In this document: one piece after another, positions 54,602-64,000 of the stretch
Position numbering within the stretch: the first letter of the stretch is position 1
How the letters are laid out: every line of letters starts with the position of its first letter
From: Ahaetulla prasina
Taxonomy: Eukaryota > Chordata > Lepidosauria > Squamata > Colubridae
Direction of reading: 5' to 3'
Assembly: GCF_028640845.1 (NCBI RefSeq)
Contig: NC_080539.1
Location: 161,758,736 to 161,822,735, forward strand
Length of the DNA: 64,000 nt
Notes under the pieces: model-generated
Seen by the model: the letters and a program-made list of their open reading frames with translations, nothing else
The model's database searches: none
Told to the model about the DNA's origin: nothing
Made by a program: the position numbers and the translations under genes

Positions 54602-55043
54602 CAGGGGTGGGCTGCTGGGGGTTCGCAGGGGTTCGGGAGAACATCTAGCTAAGAGTCTGTGCAGTTTGGAGAACCCCCAAATCCCACTCCTGACTGGCCC
54701 CACCAAGCCTGCACCATCCCTCCCAGGAATCCCCACATAGCCTGTTTTGCATGCATGTAAGTGCAGGGCGCATATGGAGGCTTGGGAAGAGTGAAAAATG
54801 GGACTAGTGGAAGTTTGGGAAGTCCAGAAACAGGCTGTTTCTGGCCTCCAGAGGGCCTTCGGAGCCTGGTGAGGCCATTGTCACCCTCCCGGAGGCTCAA
54901 ATAAAGCCTCTGAAGGCCGGGGAGGGCAAACCGCCGCCCCCCCTCCCATTGCAGGAGGCCGACTAAGCCATGCCCACCATGGCCACGCCCACCCACCAAC
55001 CGGGCAAAGAACCCCTTGCTAAAATTTTTGAAGCCCACCCCTG
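54602..55043. mobile_element. hAT-like MITE (442 bp)
   Basis: CAGGGGTGGGCTGC to TTGAAGCCCACCCCTG with a perfect 8-bp duplication CCCTGGTG (54594-54601 and 55044-55051). GC-rich middle as in 41747. Its last 12 bases are part of the tandem duplication that follows. Confidence 0.88.
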
Positions 55044-55250
55044 CCCTGGTGGTGCAGTGTTTAGAATGCAGTATTGCCAGCTAACTCACTTCCCACAGCC
55101 AGGAATTCAATCCTGACTGTCTCAAGGTTGACTCTTCCAAAGTCAGTAAAATGAGGACCCAGATTGTTGGGGACAAAATGCTGATATAAATTGCTCAGAG
55201 AGTGCTGTAAAGCACCATGGGGCGGTATGTAAGTCTAAGTGCCATTGCTA
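55044..55250 (+). mobile_element. tRNA SINE, unit 1
   Basis: 'ccctggtggtgcagtgttta' head, 'gaattcaatcctgactg', 'gaggacccagattgttgggg' and 'aagtctaagtgccattgc' tail; lacks 12 bp in the body. Confidence 0.85.
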
Positions 55251-55610
55251 TACATGTTCTCTGAATCTCATCTGCCATATCTGTCCGTTTGTCTCCTTCT
55301 TTCCATGATCTACCTGAACTTATCTTTTTGGTTCTGACCTAATGAAATTTAATCATGTTCCTATCCACTGCATTTGTTTCTTTTCATCTCATGTTGTCAA
55401 TCCAACTTTTGTCGTGCACATTAGATCATTGAAAATGATGAGATTCTGAGAGGTCCATTGATGGGTGGTGGTGATGGTGAAAGTCTGCAGGATGGCAGGT
55501 GCAATGATGAAATCCAAGACCCGCTTCTTGGATGCATGAAAGGGGTGGAACATGTATTGCAATGCTGTGCCTGCTATCTAGCAACTTTTGATGCCTCAAG
55601 CCCACCCCTG

Positions 55611-55817
55611 CCCTGGTGGTGCAGTGTTTAGAATGCAGTATTGCCAGCTAACTCACTTCCCACAGCCAGGAATTCAATCCTGACTGTCTCAAGGTTGACT
55701 CTTCCAAAGTCAGTAAAATGAGGACCCAGATTGTTGGGGACAAAATGCTGATATAAATTGCTCAGAGAGTGCTGTAAAGCACCATGGGGCGGTATGTAAG
55801 TCTAAGTGCCATTGCTA
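55611..55817 (+). mobile_element. tRNA SINE, unit 2
   Basis: Same as unit 1, including the 12-bp gap, so the two arose by duplication. Confidence 0.85.
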
Positions 55818-56177
55818 TACATGTTCTCTGAATCTCATCTGCCATATCTGTCCGTTTGTCTCCTTCTTTCCATGATCTACCTGAACTTATCTTTTTGGTT
55901 CTGACCTAATGAAATTTAATCATGTTCCTATCCACTGCATTTGTTTCTTTTCATCTCATGTTGTCAATCCAACTTTTGTCGTGCACATTAGATCATTGAA
56001 AATGATGAGATTCTGAGAGGTCCATTGATGGGTGGTGGTGGTGGTAAAAGTCTGCAGGATGGCAGGTGCAATGATGAAATCCAAGACCCGCTTCTTGGAT
56101 GCATGAAAGGGGTGGAACATGTATTGCAATGCTGTGCCTGCTATCTAGCAACTTTTGATGCCTCAAGCCCACCCCTG

Positions 56178-56396
56178 CCCTGGTGGTGCAGTGTTTAGAA
56201 TGCAGTATTGCCAGCTAACTCACTTCCCACAGCCAGGAATTCAATCCTGACTGTCTCAAGGTTGACTCAGCCTTTTACCCTTCCAAAGTCAGTAAAATGA
56301 GGACCCAGATTGTTGGGGACAAAATGCTGATATAAATTGCTCAGAGAGTGCTGTAAAGCACCATGGGGCGGTATGTAAGTCTAAGTGCCATTGCTA
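56178..56396 (+). mobile_element. tRNA SINE, unit 3
   Basis: Retains the 12 bases missing from units 1 and 2 and so is closest to the ancestral copy. Confidence 0.85.
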
Positions 56397-56900
56397 TACA
56401 TGTTCTCTGAATCTCATCTGCCATATCTGTCCATTTGTCTCCTTCTTTCCAGGATCTACCTGAACTTATCTTTTTGGTTCTGACCTAATGAAATTTAATC
56501 ATGTTCCTATCCGCTGCATTTGCTTCTTTTCATCTCATGTTGTCAATCCAACTTTTGTCGTGCACATTAGATCATTGAAAATGATGAGATTCTGAGAGGT
56601 CCATTGATGGGTGGTGGTGATGGTGAAAGTCTGCAGGATGGCAGGTGCAATGATGAAATCCAAGACCCGCTTCTTGGATGCATGAAAGGGGTGGAACATG
56701 TATTGCAATGCTGTGCCTGCTATCTAGCAACTTTTGATGCCTCAAGCCCACCCCCCCACCTCCAGACACATCTGACAACATTCTGTGATATGTATATGTT
56801 CTCTTGTGTCTGCCACTAAATGACTGGCTGCATTGAGGCCTGAAGTGATACCAGAAGTGAAGTAATCCTGCTGTAATATCTGCCAAATGGCAGCACAGTT

Positions 56901-56949
56901 AAATAAATAAATAAAATAAAATAAATAAAATAAAATAAATAAATAAATA
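56901..56949. repeat. (AAATA)/(AAAT) microsatellite
   Basis: Mixed AAAT and AAATA units. Confidence 0.9.
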
Positions 56950-58429
56950 TTTTGGTAATGCGCTATTTTTTTCCCTTCCTATGTGGAAGTTTTCCTATAA
57001 TTGTATTATTTTACCAGGCTAAACACAATTAAGAAGCTGTTTTAAACTATGCATTATGTAAATGTTTTAGTGATGGTTATTTCCCCAGATTTAAAAACAT
57101 TTCAGTTTAGAATAAAAATCAGCAACATTGGCAAATTTCTTTCTTGACACTGTCCTACTTTTTCTCGGTGTTTGGCTGACAAAAAAAAGTGCCTTTTCCA
57201 CCTGATTTTATATAAAATAATTCCTTTGGGACTAATTAGATTTTTTTATAGCTAAGTAATGAGAGAGATTTCTGTTTCTCCTTCCTGCTTTCCTTTCCCC
57301 CCCTCACTACCCACCTTCTCTCCATTGGTTTGTGCCTTGGGTTATTCTTAGGCTCACAAGTCACTTTCGATTTACATGATTGCCCGTATTGCTCTCCCGC
57401 TTGAACAAAACAATACGAAGAGTGACATAGATTTTGATAGCATTTCATAGTTTAGGTCACTGTTGAGTTAAAAAAAAAAAAGGAACAAACCCCCCATCTT
57501 TTATTAAAGGTTTTGCACAATAATGCCCCCCAAACTGATTAATCTTGATTTTTATCTTATTCCTTTCGGTATGGATAAGAATGATTTTATGTGGCTGAGA
57601 CAGGACAGAGAAACAATCAAATATGAGATCAGCATATATTTCCATCTAGTCCAGTGCGTTTTCCTGCCTTAGAGCAGATGTCTTTAATCGTACTTTTCTC
57701 CAAAAACTTTAGTACAAGATACCATGGGCGGAACCTATAGCCTTTCATGTGCAGCCTATGTGCTGTACTGTAGAGCTATAGATTTTACATTCATAGTTGC
57801 TAAGAGGCAGTTTATACAATCAAAGACTCAACTGGTTGAGTCAGGGTGTTTATCAATAAAAATACGAAGGTAAATGATTCTTCCACTTGTTAATATATGT
57901 GTGCATATATTCTTTATGTATATAACACATTCCCCCCTCCATATGTCTATGAATACATTAACAATTTATTTCCTGCCTTCTAAAATGATAGAGTGCAGAG
58001 GAAGTTCTACCATTTGGTTTTCCTCCCATTGTAAACTAATGCTAAGTAAGCATAATGACAGAAGCATTACAAGTATGTTCAGAAGGACATAAAGTGGGAG
58101 ATATTAGAAGTAGAATTTTCTAAGCGAAAAGAGCATTGTAACAAAGGCATTTTGAAGGCTAAAAGAGGAAAAAACAACAAGAGGTCCAATTCCTTGTTGG
58201 CATAAAACTTGGGTCAAAAGGTTGCCTTATTCAAGTCTTACTCCTAAACTGAAATGTATTTCAGGATGATGCCCAACCCTCGCTCCCTGCTCTCAATGTA
58301 TAAGAATCATACAGGTGACAGTTAGCAGGTCTAAGAGTAGATTTATTTTCACCTGCCTATAACCAGGCACAGTACAAAATAATACTTAATGCAATAACTC
58401 TGTTCAGTCCGATTTAAGATGTCCAACCA
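56950..58429. other. 1.5 kb without recognisable feature
   Basis: Nothing recognised. Confidence 0.4.
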
Positions 58430-58474
58430 AGAGTGAAGGTTTGTCCTCTGAGCTTGTGGGTTGGTTTCCAAACA

Positions 58475-58504
58475 TTTCATTACCAGACGAGGTAACGTCT
58501 TCAG
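58475..58504 (-). ncRNA. Hammerhead-like ribozyme motif, PLE copy C
   Basis: Minus strand: CTGAAGA (58498-58504), 19 nt with GTTACC pairing GGTAAT or GGTAA(T/G), and GAAA (58475-58478). Spacing is identical to the other copies. Confidence 0.62.
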
Positions 58505-58814
58505 TGGAGTTTAGGGGATGTCAGTGTTCTTCTGTTTATAAGGGCTTTGGGTATGGGTGTATCAAGTGAGGGTCTTGTGATGGGTCAGGTGTGAGTCATC
58601 AGTGAGCCTTGTTGTCAGTTTTGGAAGCTCACCTTGTGGCAGACTGCCAGCTCGATCCCAAGATCCAACTCAGGCCTTGGAGTTTTATTTCGTTGGGGGT
58701 ATTCCTACCTTGACACTTGTGATGAGTCTTGTGATAAGGAGATTGCATCAGGTCAGGGTCATTGGGAGGTGAACTGTTGTTGGGAGGGGTTGCGTGGGTT
58801 TGTTTTATTTTGTT

Positions 58815-59085
58815 TTGTTTTATTTGAATTTATATCCCGCCCTTCTCCAAAGACTCAGGGCAGCTTACAATGTGTTAAGCAATAGTCTTCATCCATTTGT
58901 ATATTGTATACAAAGTCAACTTTTATTGCCCCCAACAATCTGGGTCCTCATTTTACCTACCTTATAAAGGATGGAAGGCTGAGTCAACCTTGGGCCTGGT
59001 GGTACTTGAACTTGCAGTAATTGTAAGCAGGTGTGTTAATAACAGACAGACTTAGTCTGCTGAGCCACCAGAGGCCACCAGAGGT
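58815..59085 (-). mobile_element. tRNA SINE inside PLE
   Basis: Plus strand: 'atatcccgcccttctccaaa', 'caatctgggtcctcatttta', 'gaaggctgagtcaaccttgg', and a head 'ctgctgagccaccagaggcc' that is partly duplicated (ccaccagagg twice). LINE-type hairpin at the 3' end. Confidence 0.88.
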
Positions 59086-59977
59086 TGATTGAGGGTCGGT
59101 GCTGTCTCGGGTTGGCTGTGTGACTGATTTGGATTCTGAGGGGTTTGTAGGTTGGTTGCAGGTCAGTGTGTTTGTTGATGGAATTGCTTGTGGACTGCCA
59201 GGTTTTGATGAACTCACTAGTGTGGCCAGTGGTAGCATGGCTGATTTTTGTTTTGCTCCAATCGAACTGGTGCTGTTTGGTGTTGGTTTGGGTACAGATT
59301 AACTGCTACAGATATTCACCACTATTGCAATGTCCAACTAAATTTAGTCCAACTAAAATGTAGTTGCTAACCTGAATAGTTATTTCTTATTTGGACTCCC
59401 TGGTGTTCCTAGAAAGGATAATTCAAAAATGTTGGGAGTACATGTCAAGAGTGTGTATCCCCACCAGGTCACCCAAGGCATGAAGGTCATTCCAGTTACT
59501 CAGTTAAATCAAGCAGCAATATAGGAAGATATCAGAGGCAGAGAATGACAATGACAAGACATATTATACTGTGCGGGAGAAGGCAATGGTGAACTGCTTC
59601 TGTATTTTGCCAAGACACAATATAGATGGTTAATATAAAGTGATTGATAGTATAATACCAGATGATGGGCCCCTCAGCTTGGACAGAACTCAACATGCAA
59701 CTGAAGAAATGGTGAGAAACTTTTATTGAAGTACTATGATGTTTATGACACAAGCATATTAAAGCCTTTGGGACATCTAGTTTCTATGCTGCCATCTAGA
59801 AATCAAAATCTGAAGCAGCAGAGACATAATAGGAACATGCCATGCAATAAACCAAAGCATTGAAGAATCCAACACAGTAAAAGATACCGTAAATAGACTT
59901 CATATTGACTTCTTAGGTGTCAGCATATTGAAATGTCCTGGAACTGGACAATTTTAGTCAAAAGATCATATTTTACA

Positions 59978-60357
59978 CAGGTGATCTTCAACATACGACC
60001 ACAATTCAGCCAAAAATATCTGTGGTTAAGTGAAACATTTGTTAAATGAGTTTTGCCCCATTTTACAGCCTTGCTGCTGCATACGTTAAGTGAATCACTG
60101 CAGTTGATAAGTTCATAATATGGTTAAATGAATCTGGCTTCCCCATTGATTTTGGTCATCAAAAGGTCCGCATGACTTTGGGATACAGCAACGGTCTTAA
60201 GTAAGAACCAGTTGCCAAGTATCTAAATTTTGATCACATGATCTTGGGGATGCTACAAAGGTCATTAGGGTGAAAAATGGTCATAAGTCACTTTTTTCAG
60301 CACCGTTGTAACTTTGAATGGTCACTAAATGAACAGTTGTAAGTCGAAGATTACCTG
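59978..60357. mobile_element. Tigger-like MITE inside BovB
   Basis: 380 bp, CAGGTGATCTTCAACATACG to GAAGATTACCTG, TA at 60358-60359. The most complete copy of the family in the window, including the middle part lost at 859. Confidence 0.82.
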
Positions 60358-60869
60358 TATGACTCAGGACATGAAAAATAAAGAACTAACAAAGTTGATT
60401 CCATGGTTAGTAAAGATACAGTACATATAGACTTAAGAATAGTACTTTGGTACAATGGAGCCCATGACCAAATATCAGATTTCACAGAGAAGTATTTCAT
60501 ATGACAATTAGTCAAGTTTATTGTTCCAATTATTGATGTAAAAGAGGAGGAACTGATGAGTTTTATGGTTAATCTGAGATTGGCAAAACATGCAAACAAG
60601 ATCTGCTGTTTGTGGTTAGAGAATAGAACTTTAAAGCTGGAAAGAGAACAGAAGAAAACATAGTTGAAATATATAGCCTAAAAAATTGAAAAGAAGCAGG
60701 ATAAACAGTGTGTCAGTTCCTGCCAATTTCTTCATTGCTAACACAGACTTCTAACATCCAAAATACCTTATATAGATGGGCATGAAATGGAGTACAGACA
60801 AATTAAATTGACTATTTTGTTGGTACAAGGAGATGGAAGATCTGTTCTAATAGCAAAGATGGAGCCAGG

Positions 60870-61626
60870 GCCTGACTGTGAAACAGACCATGAACTGCTC
60901 ATGTGGTCATGCTGAAGAAGAAAGCCAGCCAGTTTTCCATAATAAGATTTCCATTTTCAAGAGGCATCAAAAAATGCTTTGAAGTCCTGAACCTCATGCA
61001 CAGGGAACCAGAGAAACTGTAGAATGAAATCAAAGACATTGTAAAATGAATGTGAAAAGAGACTGTAGAAGACCAAAAAACAAAAGAAAGCAAACTGGAT
61101 GTCAGAACAAATCGTGAAAATTGCAAAGAGGAGAAAGTGAAGCCTATAAGGACAGAGATCTCAGAAAGGAACTTAATAAAAGGTATCAGAGCTGTTAGAA
61201 AAGACATAAATAAAGACATTGAAGATATATATAGACACAGAAAAGCAAGGAAATCAGAAAGTTTTCCAAAACATCTCTGCACTCAGAAGAAGTTCCAACC
61301 TTGAACTAATATACTAAAGGACACCAATGGACAGTAACTGAATCCAAGATCAAACAAAGATGGAATATATTAAAATTTTGTACACTGGAGATTTCAACAT
61401 CCAGGACATATTATCAGTAGAAGATATTCCCTACTTACTTAAAATATTCTCTAGCACTAAAAGATGATGCTTAATAAGTATTCTGTTCATGACCAAGTCA
61501 GAAGGCTGCAAGAATTGATGGAAAGTGAACAGAAAATGGCAAGCAAACAAAAGAAGAGTCAGTAAAGAGTTAAATTAAGCCAACAAATCTGGAGAACAAC
61601 ATAGCAGTCAACAGATTGGAAAACAT
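60870..61626 (+). pseudogene. BovB endonuclease-RT linker remnant
   Basis: Translated in pieces: DCETDHELL (endonuclease SDH-type box), a basic linker, then KKQKKANWMSEQ-like words and LKDDA at the RT start. Each piece is in a different frame. No long frame survives; the 127-codon minus-strand frame here is a shadow. Confidence 0.6.
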
Positions 61627-62898
61627 CAATTTTTCAGAATATCTAAGAATTTGGTTACTAATGTTTTGTAAAGTGGCAATACTGCCAAAGTCTTTTTTTT
61701 TTCCAGATAACAATCCAATGATTTTAGTATTTAAAAAGAAAACCAGTGCCTTTAGATGGAGGCTACATCAAATACTGTTGCAGAAAGAAATGGTAATGGA
61801 AAAGTTTTTTTGAAAAATTGATGATTTTTTATGTTTTTGATTTTTTTAATGGGGAATTAATGAAAACTGGGATACAGAAAAGGAGTAGACAAGGTTGCCT
61901 TTTATCACTATTGTTATTTATCTTAGCTTTGAGAGTATTGAACAGTAATATTCAAGATGTTCATTTGAAATTGAACTATGTACAAATGACGAACAAGTAA
62001 CTGCTAACACATGAGCACTTTAAATCAAATTTGAAACAGAAGAACAAGTGCAAGACTGTATGATAAAATGGTTACAAAATTTGGACACAATATACTGAAA
62101 GTGGGAAAAACAATGGGAATTTTTTGTTGTATGCTGACTAGAGTCTGAGATGGTCAACTATATAAATTAAATAAATATGTAGTTAAAACCTATAATTGAT
62201 TTTTTTATAAAATGATGTACCACTGATATATTAGTCCAGAAAAATTGTCTAGAGAATATAAAAGTACCTCAAATTTATGTTGGAAATGTAGACATAAAGA
62301 GTCATTTTGTCAGGCCTGATAGATTTATATATATAAAAAAAACCCTCAGATATTTCTGGGTTCAAATATATATAATGATATAATTTTAAAGATCAACATT
62401 TAACTGAGAACAGAAATTTGCTTGCTCAATTATAAAAAAGCCATGAAAGATTATTTTTATATATAATTATTGCTGCAAAAATGGAAAAACTCTAAAATAT
62501 TCACAATGGATCAATAGTTGGTGAAGATGACAGAACTATCAGAGATGGTAAAATTAGCTTCTCTGATTATAAAAAGATCAATAAGTACAATGATCAATGA
62601 CTGGAAACCCTTTATGGACTTTTTGCTGAAAAAAAGTGTAAAATGAAATTGTGATTTATGTGTTTAAGAATTAAGAAGAAACCAAAAAAGAATTAGAAAA
62701 GAGAGCTTTTAGAAAGAAGGAAATTATAATGTAACCTTAGAGTAAAATATAGATACATTTATAACTGCTGTTAAAAAGCCATTTCTCTATAATCTTCTCT
62801 TTTTCCCTTTTTTCTTTTCTATTTCTACTTATTGACTATATCGTTATTTCTTTTCTAATAATTGTATTGTTTTATTTCTTCAATAAAAATATATGTTT
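61627..62898 (+). mobile_element. L1 LINE, degenerate
   Basis: Begins within RT and runs to an AATAAAAATATATG...TATAAAA end near 62898. RT piece SRQGCLL-SLLLFILALRVLN lies at 61885-61950. Many stops and deletions follow. It adjoins or inserted into BovB. Confidence 0.65.
61818..62000 (+). pseudogene. L1 reverse transcriptase fragment
   Basis: A 60-codon open piece containing RQGCLLSLLLFILALRVLN, the L1 RT motif (normally RQGCPLSPLLFN). The catalytic YADD is not in frame. Not a functional ORF. Confidence 0.7.
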
Positions 62899-63356
62899 TT
62901 ATAAAAGGATGAGGTTGATCTGAATACCATACTAAATAAAGGAGACATAACAGACATGTACAAATAAATTTTGCTTCATAGGCAAGCAAAATAATGCTTA
63001 GGATCAACACATATTAGAGCCTGTAGAAGAAATTTGAGGCATTTGATTTTGGGCCCAATTTACATACATTTTCTTATAAACACTATTGAAAATTCAGCTA
63101 AAAGCAGCCAGGCACCTGGATGTCTCAGCTGCACCTGAGGTAACAAGGTTTTAACAAGACAGTGAAAGTGCAAAAATACAAGGCAACCATGAAGGTTAAT
63201 AATAAGTGTCTGGCAACTGTTAACACTAAGGACTGAGAACCAAAGCTTTTAGATAGTAGTTAGCAAAAATAACAATGTAGCAACAGATTCAGAAGCCTTT
63301 TGTTCAATTAAAAGTATGATTTTATAAGGGAAATAACTCCTTTATTTGCCCCTCAG
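62899..63356. other. Unassigned DNA
   Basis: Nothing recognised. Confidence 0.35.
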
Positions 63357-63401
63357 TGTATGTATGTATGTATACATGTCTGTCTGTATGTATGTATGCA
63401 T
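63357..63401. repeat. (TGTA)/(TGTC) microsatellite
   Basis: Tetranucleotide tract adjoining the MITE at 63403. Confidence 0.85.
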
Positions 63402-63402
63402 G

Positions 63403-63539
63403 CAGTGGTAGGATTCAAGTAATTTAACAACCAGTTCTCTGCACTAATGATTTCTTCCAACAACTAGTTTGCCAAGCTGCTCAGAAAGTTAACAACCGGT
63501 TCTCCCGAAGTGGTGCAAACTGGCTGAATCCCACCACTG
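63403..63539. mobile_element. hAT-like MITE
   Basis: CAGTGGTAGGATTCAA to GCTGAATCCCACCACTG. No clear duplication, the left side being microsatellite. Confidence 0.75.
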
Positions 63540-63578
63540 TTTGTCAGTAAGGCTAACATTAGAAGGAATGAGGATTAA

Positions 63579-64000
63579 CAGAATAACAGGATTGGAAGGG
63601 ACCTTGGAGGTCTTCTAATCCAACCCCCTGCCCAGGCAGGAAACTCTATATCCTTTCAGGCAAATGATTGTCCAATCTCTTCTTAAAAACTTCCAGGGAT
63701 GGAGCATTTACAATTTCTGGAGGCAAGTAGTTCTATTGATTAATTGTTCTAACTGTCAGGAAATTTCTCCTTAGTTCTAAGTTGCTTTTCTCCTTGATTA
63801 GTTTCCATCCATTGCTTCTTGTCCTGCCTTCAGGTGCTTTGAAGAATAGCTTGACTCCTTCTTCTTTGTGGCAATGCTATCATGTCACCCCTAGTCCTTC
63901 TTTTCATTAAACTAGAAATACCCAATTCCAGCAATGGTTCTTTATATGTTTTAGCCTCCAGTCTCCTAATCACCCTTGTTGCTCTTTTCTGTACTCTTTC
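63579..64000 (-). mobile_element. CR1 LINE 3' region, cut by window end
   Basis: 'attggaagggaccttggagg' and 'ccaaccccctgcccaggcag' then antisense C-terminal coding words ('tccttgattagtttccatcc'). Better preserved than 30978-31890. Confidence 0.82.

Larger units (their letters stand above)
55032..56744. repeat. Threefold tandem duplication, 567-bp unit
   Basis: Units at 55032-55598 (567 bp), 55599-56165 (567 bp) and 56166-56744 (579 bp), only a few differences each. The third unit has 12 extra bases (AGCCTTTTACCC) after GTTGACTC. The junction word is AGCCCACCCC, shared by the hAT-like MITE's right end and by the unit end, so exchange at microhomology is likely. Each unit holds one SINE plus about 360 bp of anonymous DNA. 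Confidence 0.93.
58430..59295 (-). mobile_element. Penelope-like element, 3' part
   Basis: Minus strand: a possible endonuclease C-terminal tail (FDWSKTKISHATTGHTSEF and INKHTDLQPTYKPLRIQ, 59290-59095), a SINE insertion (58815-59085), then non-coding DNA and a terminal repeat with a hammerhead-type core (58475-58504). The terminal words match the plus-strand copy at 23200-23375. Confidence 0.68.
59530..61626 (+). mobile_element. RTE-BovB LINE, degenerate
   Basis: 'gagaaggcaatggtgaactg' and 'attgacttcttaggtgtcag' match the BovB start. After a MITE at 59978-60357, 'gactgtgaaacagaccatga' (DCETDHELL) belongs to the endonuclease and 'aagccaacaaatctggagaa' to the RT start. Many stops. The element ends where an L1 begins at about 61627. 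Confidence 0.75.

Noticed and set aside
55032..56744. Satellite DNA
   Set aside because: Only three units of 567 bp at one locus, each with a SINE; a local tandem duplication fits better.
56572..56886. 104-codon minus-strand His-rich frame
   Set aside because: It lies in the triplicated block; the other two units break it and no motif is seen.
60899..61282. 127-codon minus-strand hydrophobic frame resembling a membrane protein
   Set aside because: It is antisense to BovB A-rich sequence, which yields Phe/Leu/Ser-rich frames; BovB motifs read on the plus strand.

Overview
This window looks like non-coding chromosomal DNA of a squamate reptile, most probably a snake. The evidence is the repeat complement: Sauria-type tRNA SINEs, a second tRNA SINE group with the pol III-type 'ggctcag' / 'gcagtggtt' starts, an L3/CR1-like LINE ending in a GC hairpin and an (AAAT)n tail, RTE-BovB, an R4-clade LINE, CR1, L1, Penelope-like elements (PLEs), a Ty3/gypsy element, and hundreds of bases of hAT-like and Tigger-like MITEs. 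I recognise no complete host protein gene, tRNA, rRNA or CRISPR array. Almost every long open frame belongs to a retroelement.

Layout. 1-8.9 kb: mostly unassigned AT-rich DNA with MITEs, a Sauria SINE, an (AAT)n tract and a degenerate inverted PLE terminus. 8.9-16.5 kb: two copies of the same L3/CR1-like LINE, one with endonuclease plus reverse transcriptase, one 5'-truncated. Between them a SINE is split by a 1.6-kb hAT-like insertion. 16.5-31 kb: scattered SINEs and MITEs, a PLE end, an R4 LINE on the minus strand, an LTR-like acidic ORF region, the C-terminal end of a Jockey/CR1-group LINE, and 3.2 kb with nothing recognisable. 31-37 kb: CR1, a PLE/A-tailed composite with a long target-site duplication, a Sauria SINE holding a solo LTR, a pentanucleotide array, and a SINE holding a truncated L1. 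37.0-41.6 kb: a complete, young Ty3/gypsy element on the minus strand, with 190-bp LTRs differing at one base, a GTCAT duplication, PBS and polypurine tract. 41.7-49 kb: MITEs in otherwise anonymous DNA. 49.9-51 kb: a PLE with an open GIY-YIG endonuclease frame. 51.3-57 kb: a solo LTR inside a Tigger-like MITE and a threefold 567-bp tandem duplication. 58.4-64 kb: another PLE, BovB, L1 and CR1.

How the parts relate. The window is a record of nested transposition, and many events can be ordered because target-site duplications survive. The most interesting thread is the PLEs. Four separate sites carry a hammerhead-type core (CTGAAGA, exactly 19 nt, then GAAA or a one-base variant) whose stem II differs in sequence but stays paired. 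A fifth PLE site is degenerate. A second thread is the shared 3' hairpin of the L3/CR1-like LINE and the SINEs, which suggests that the SINEs use the LINE machinery.
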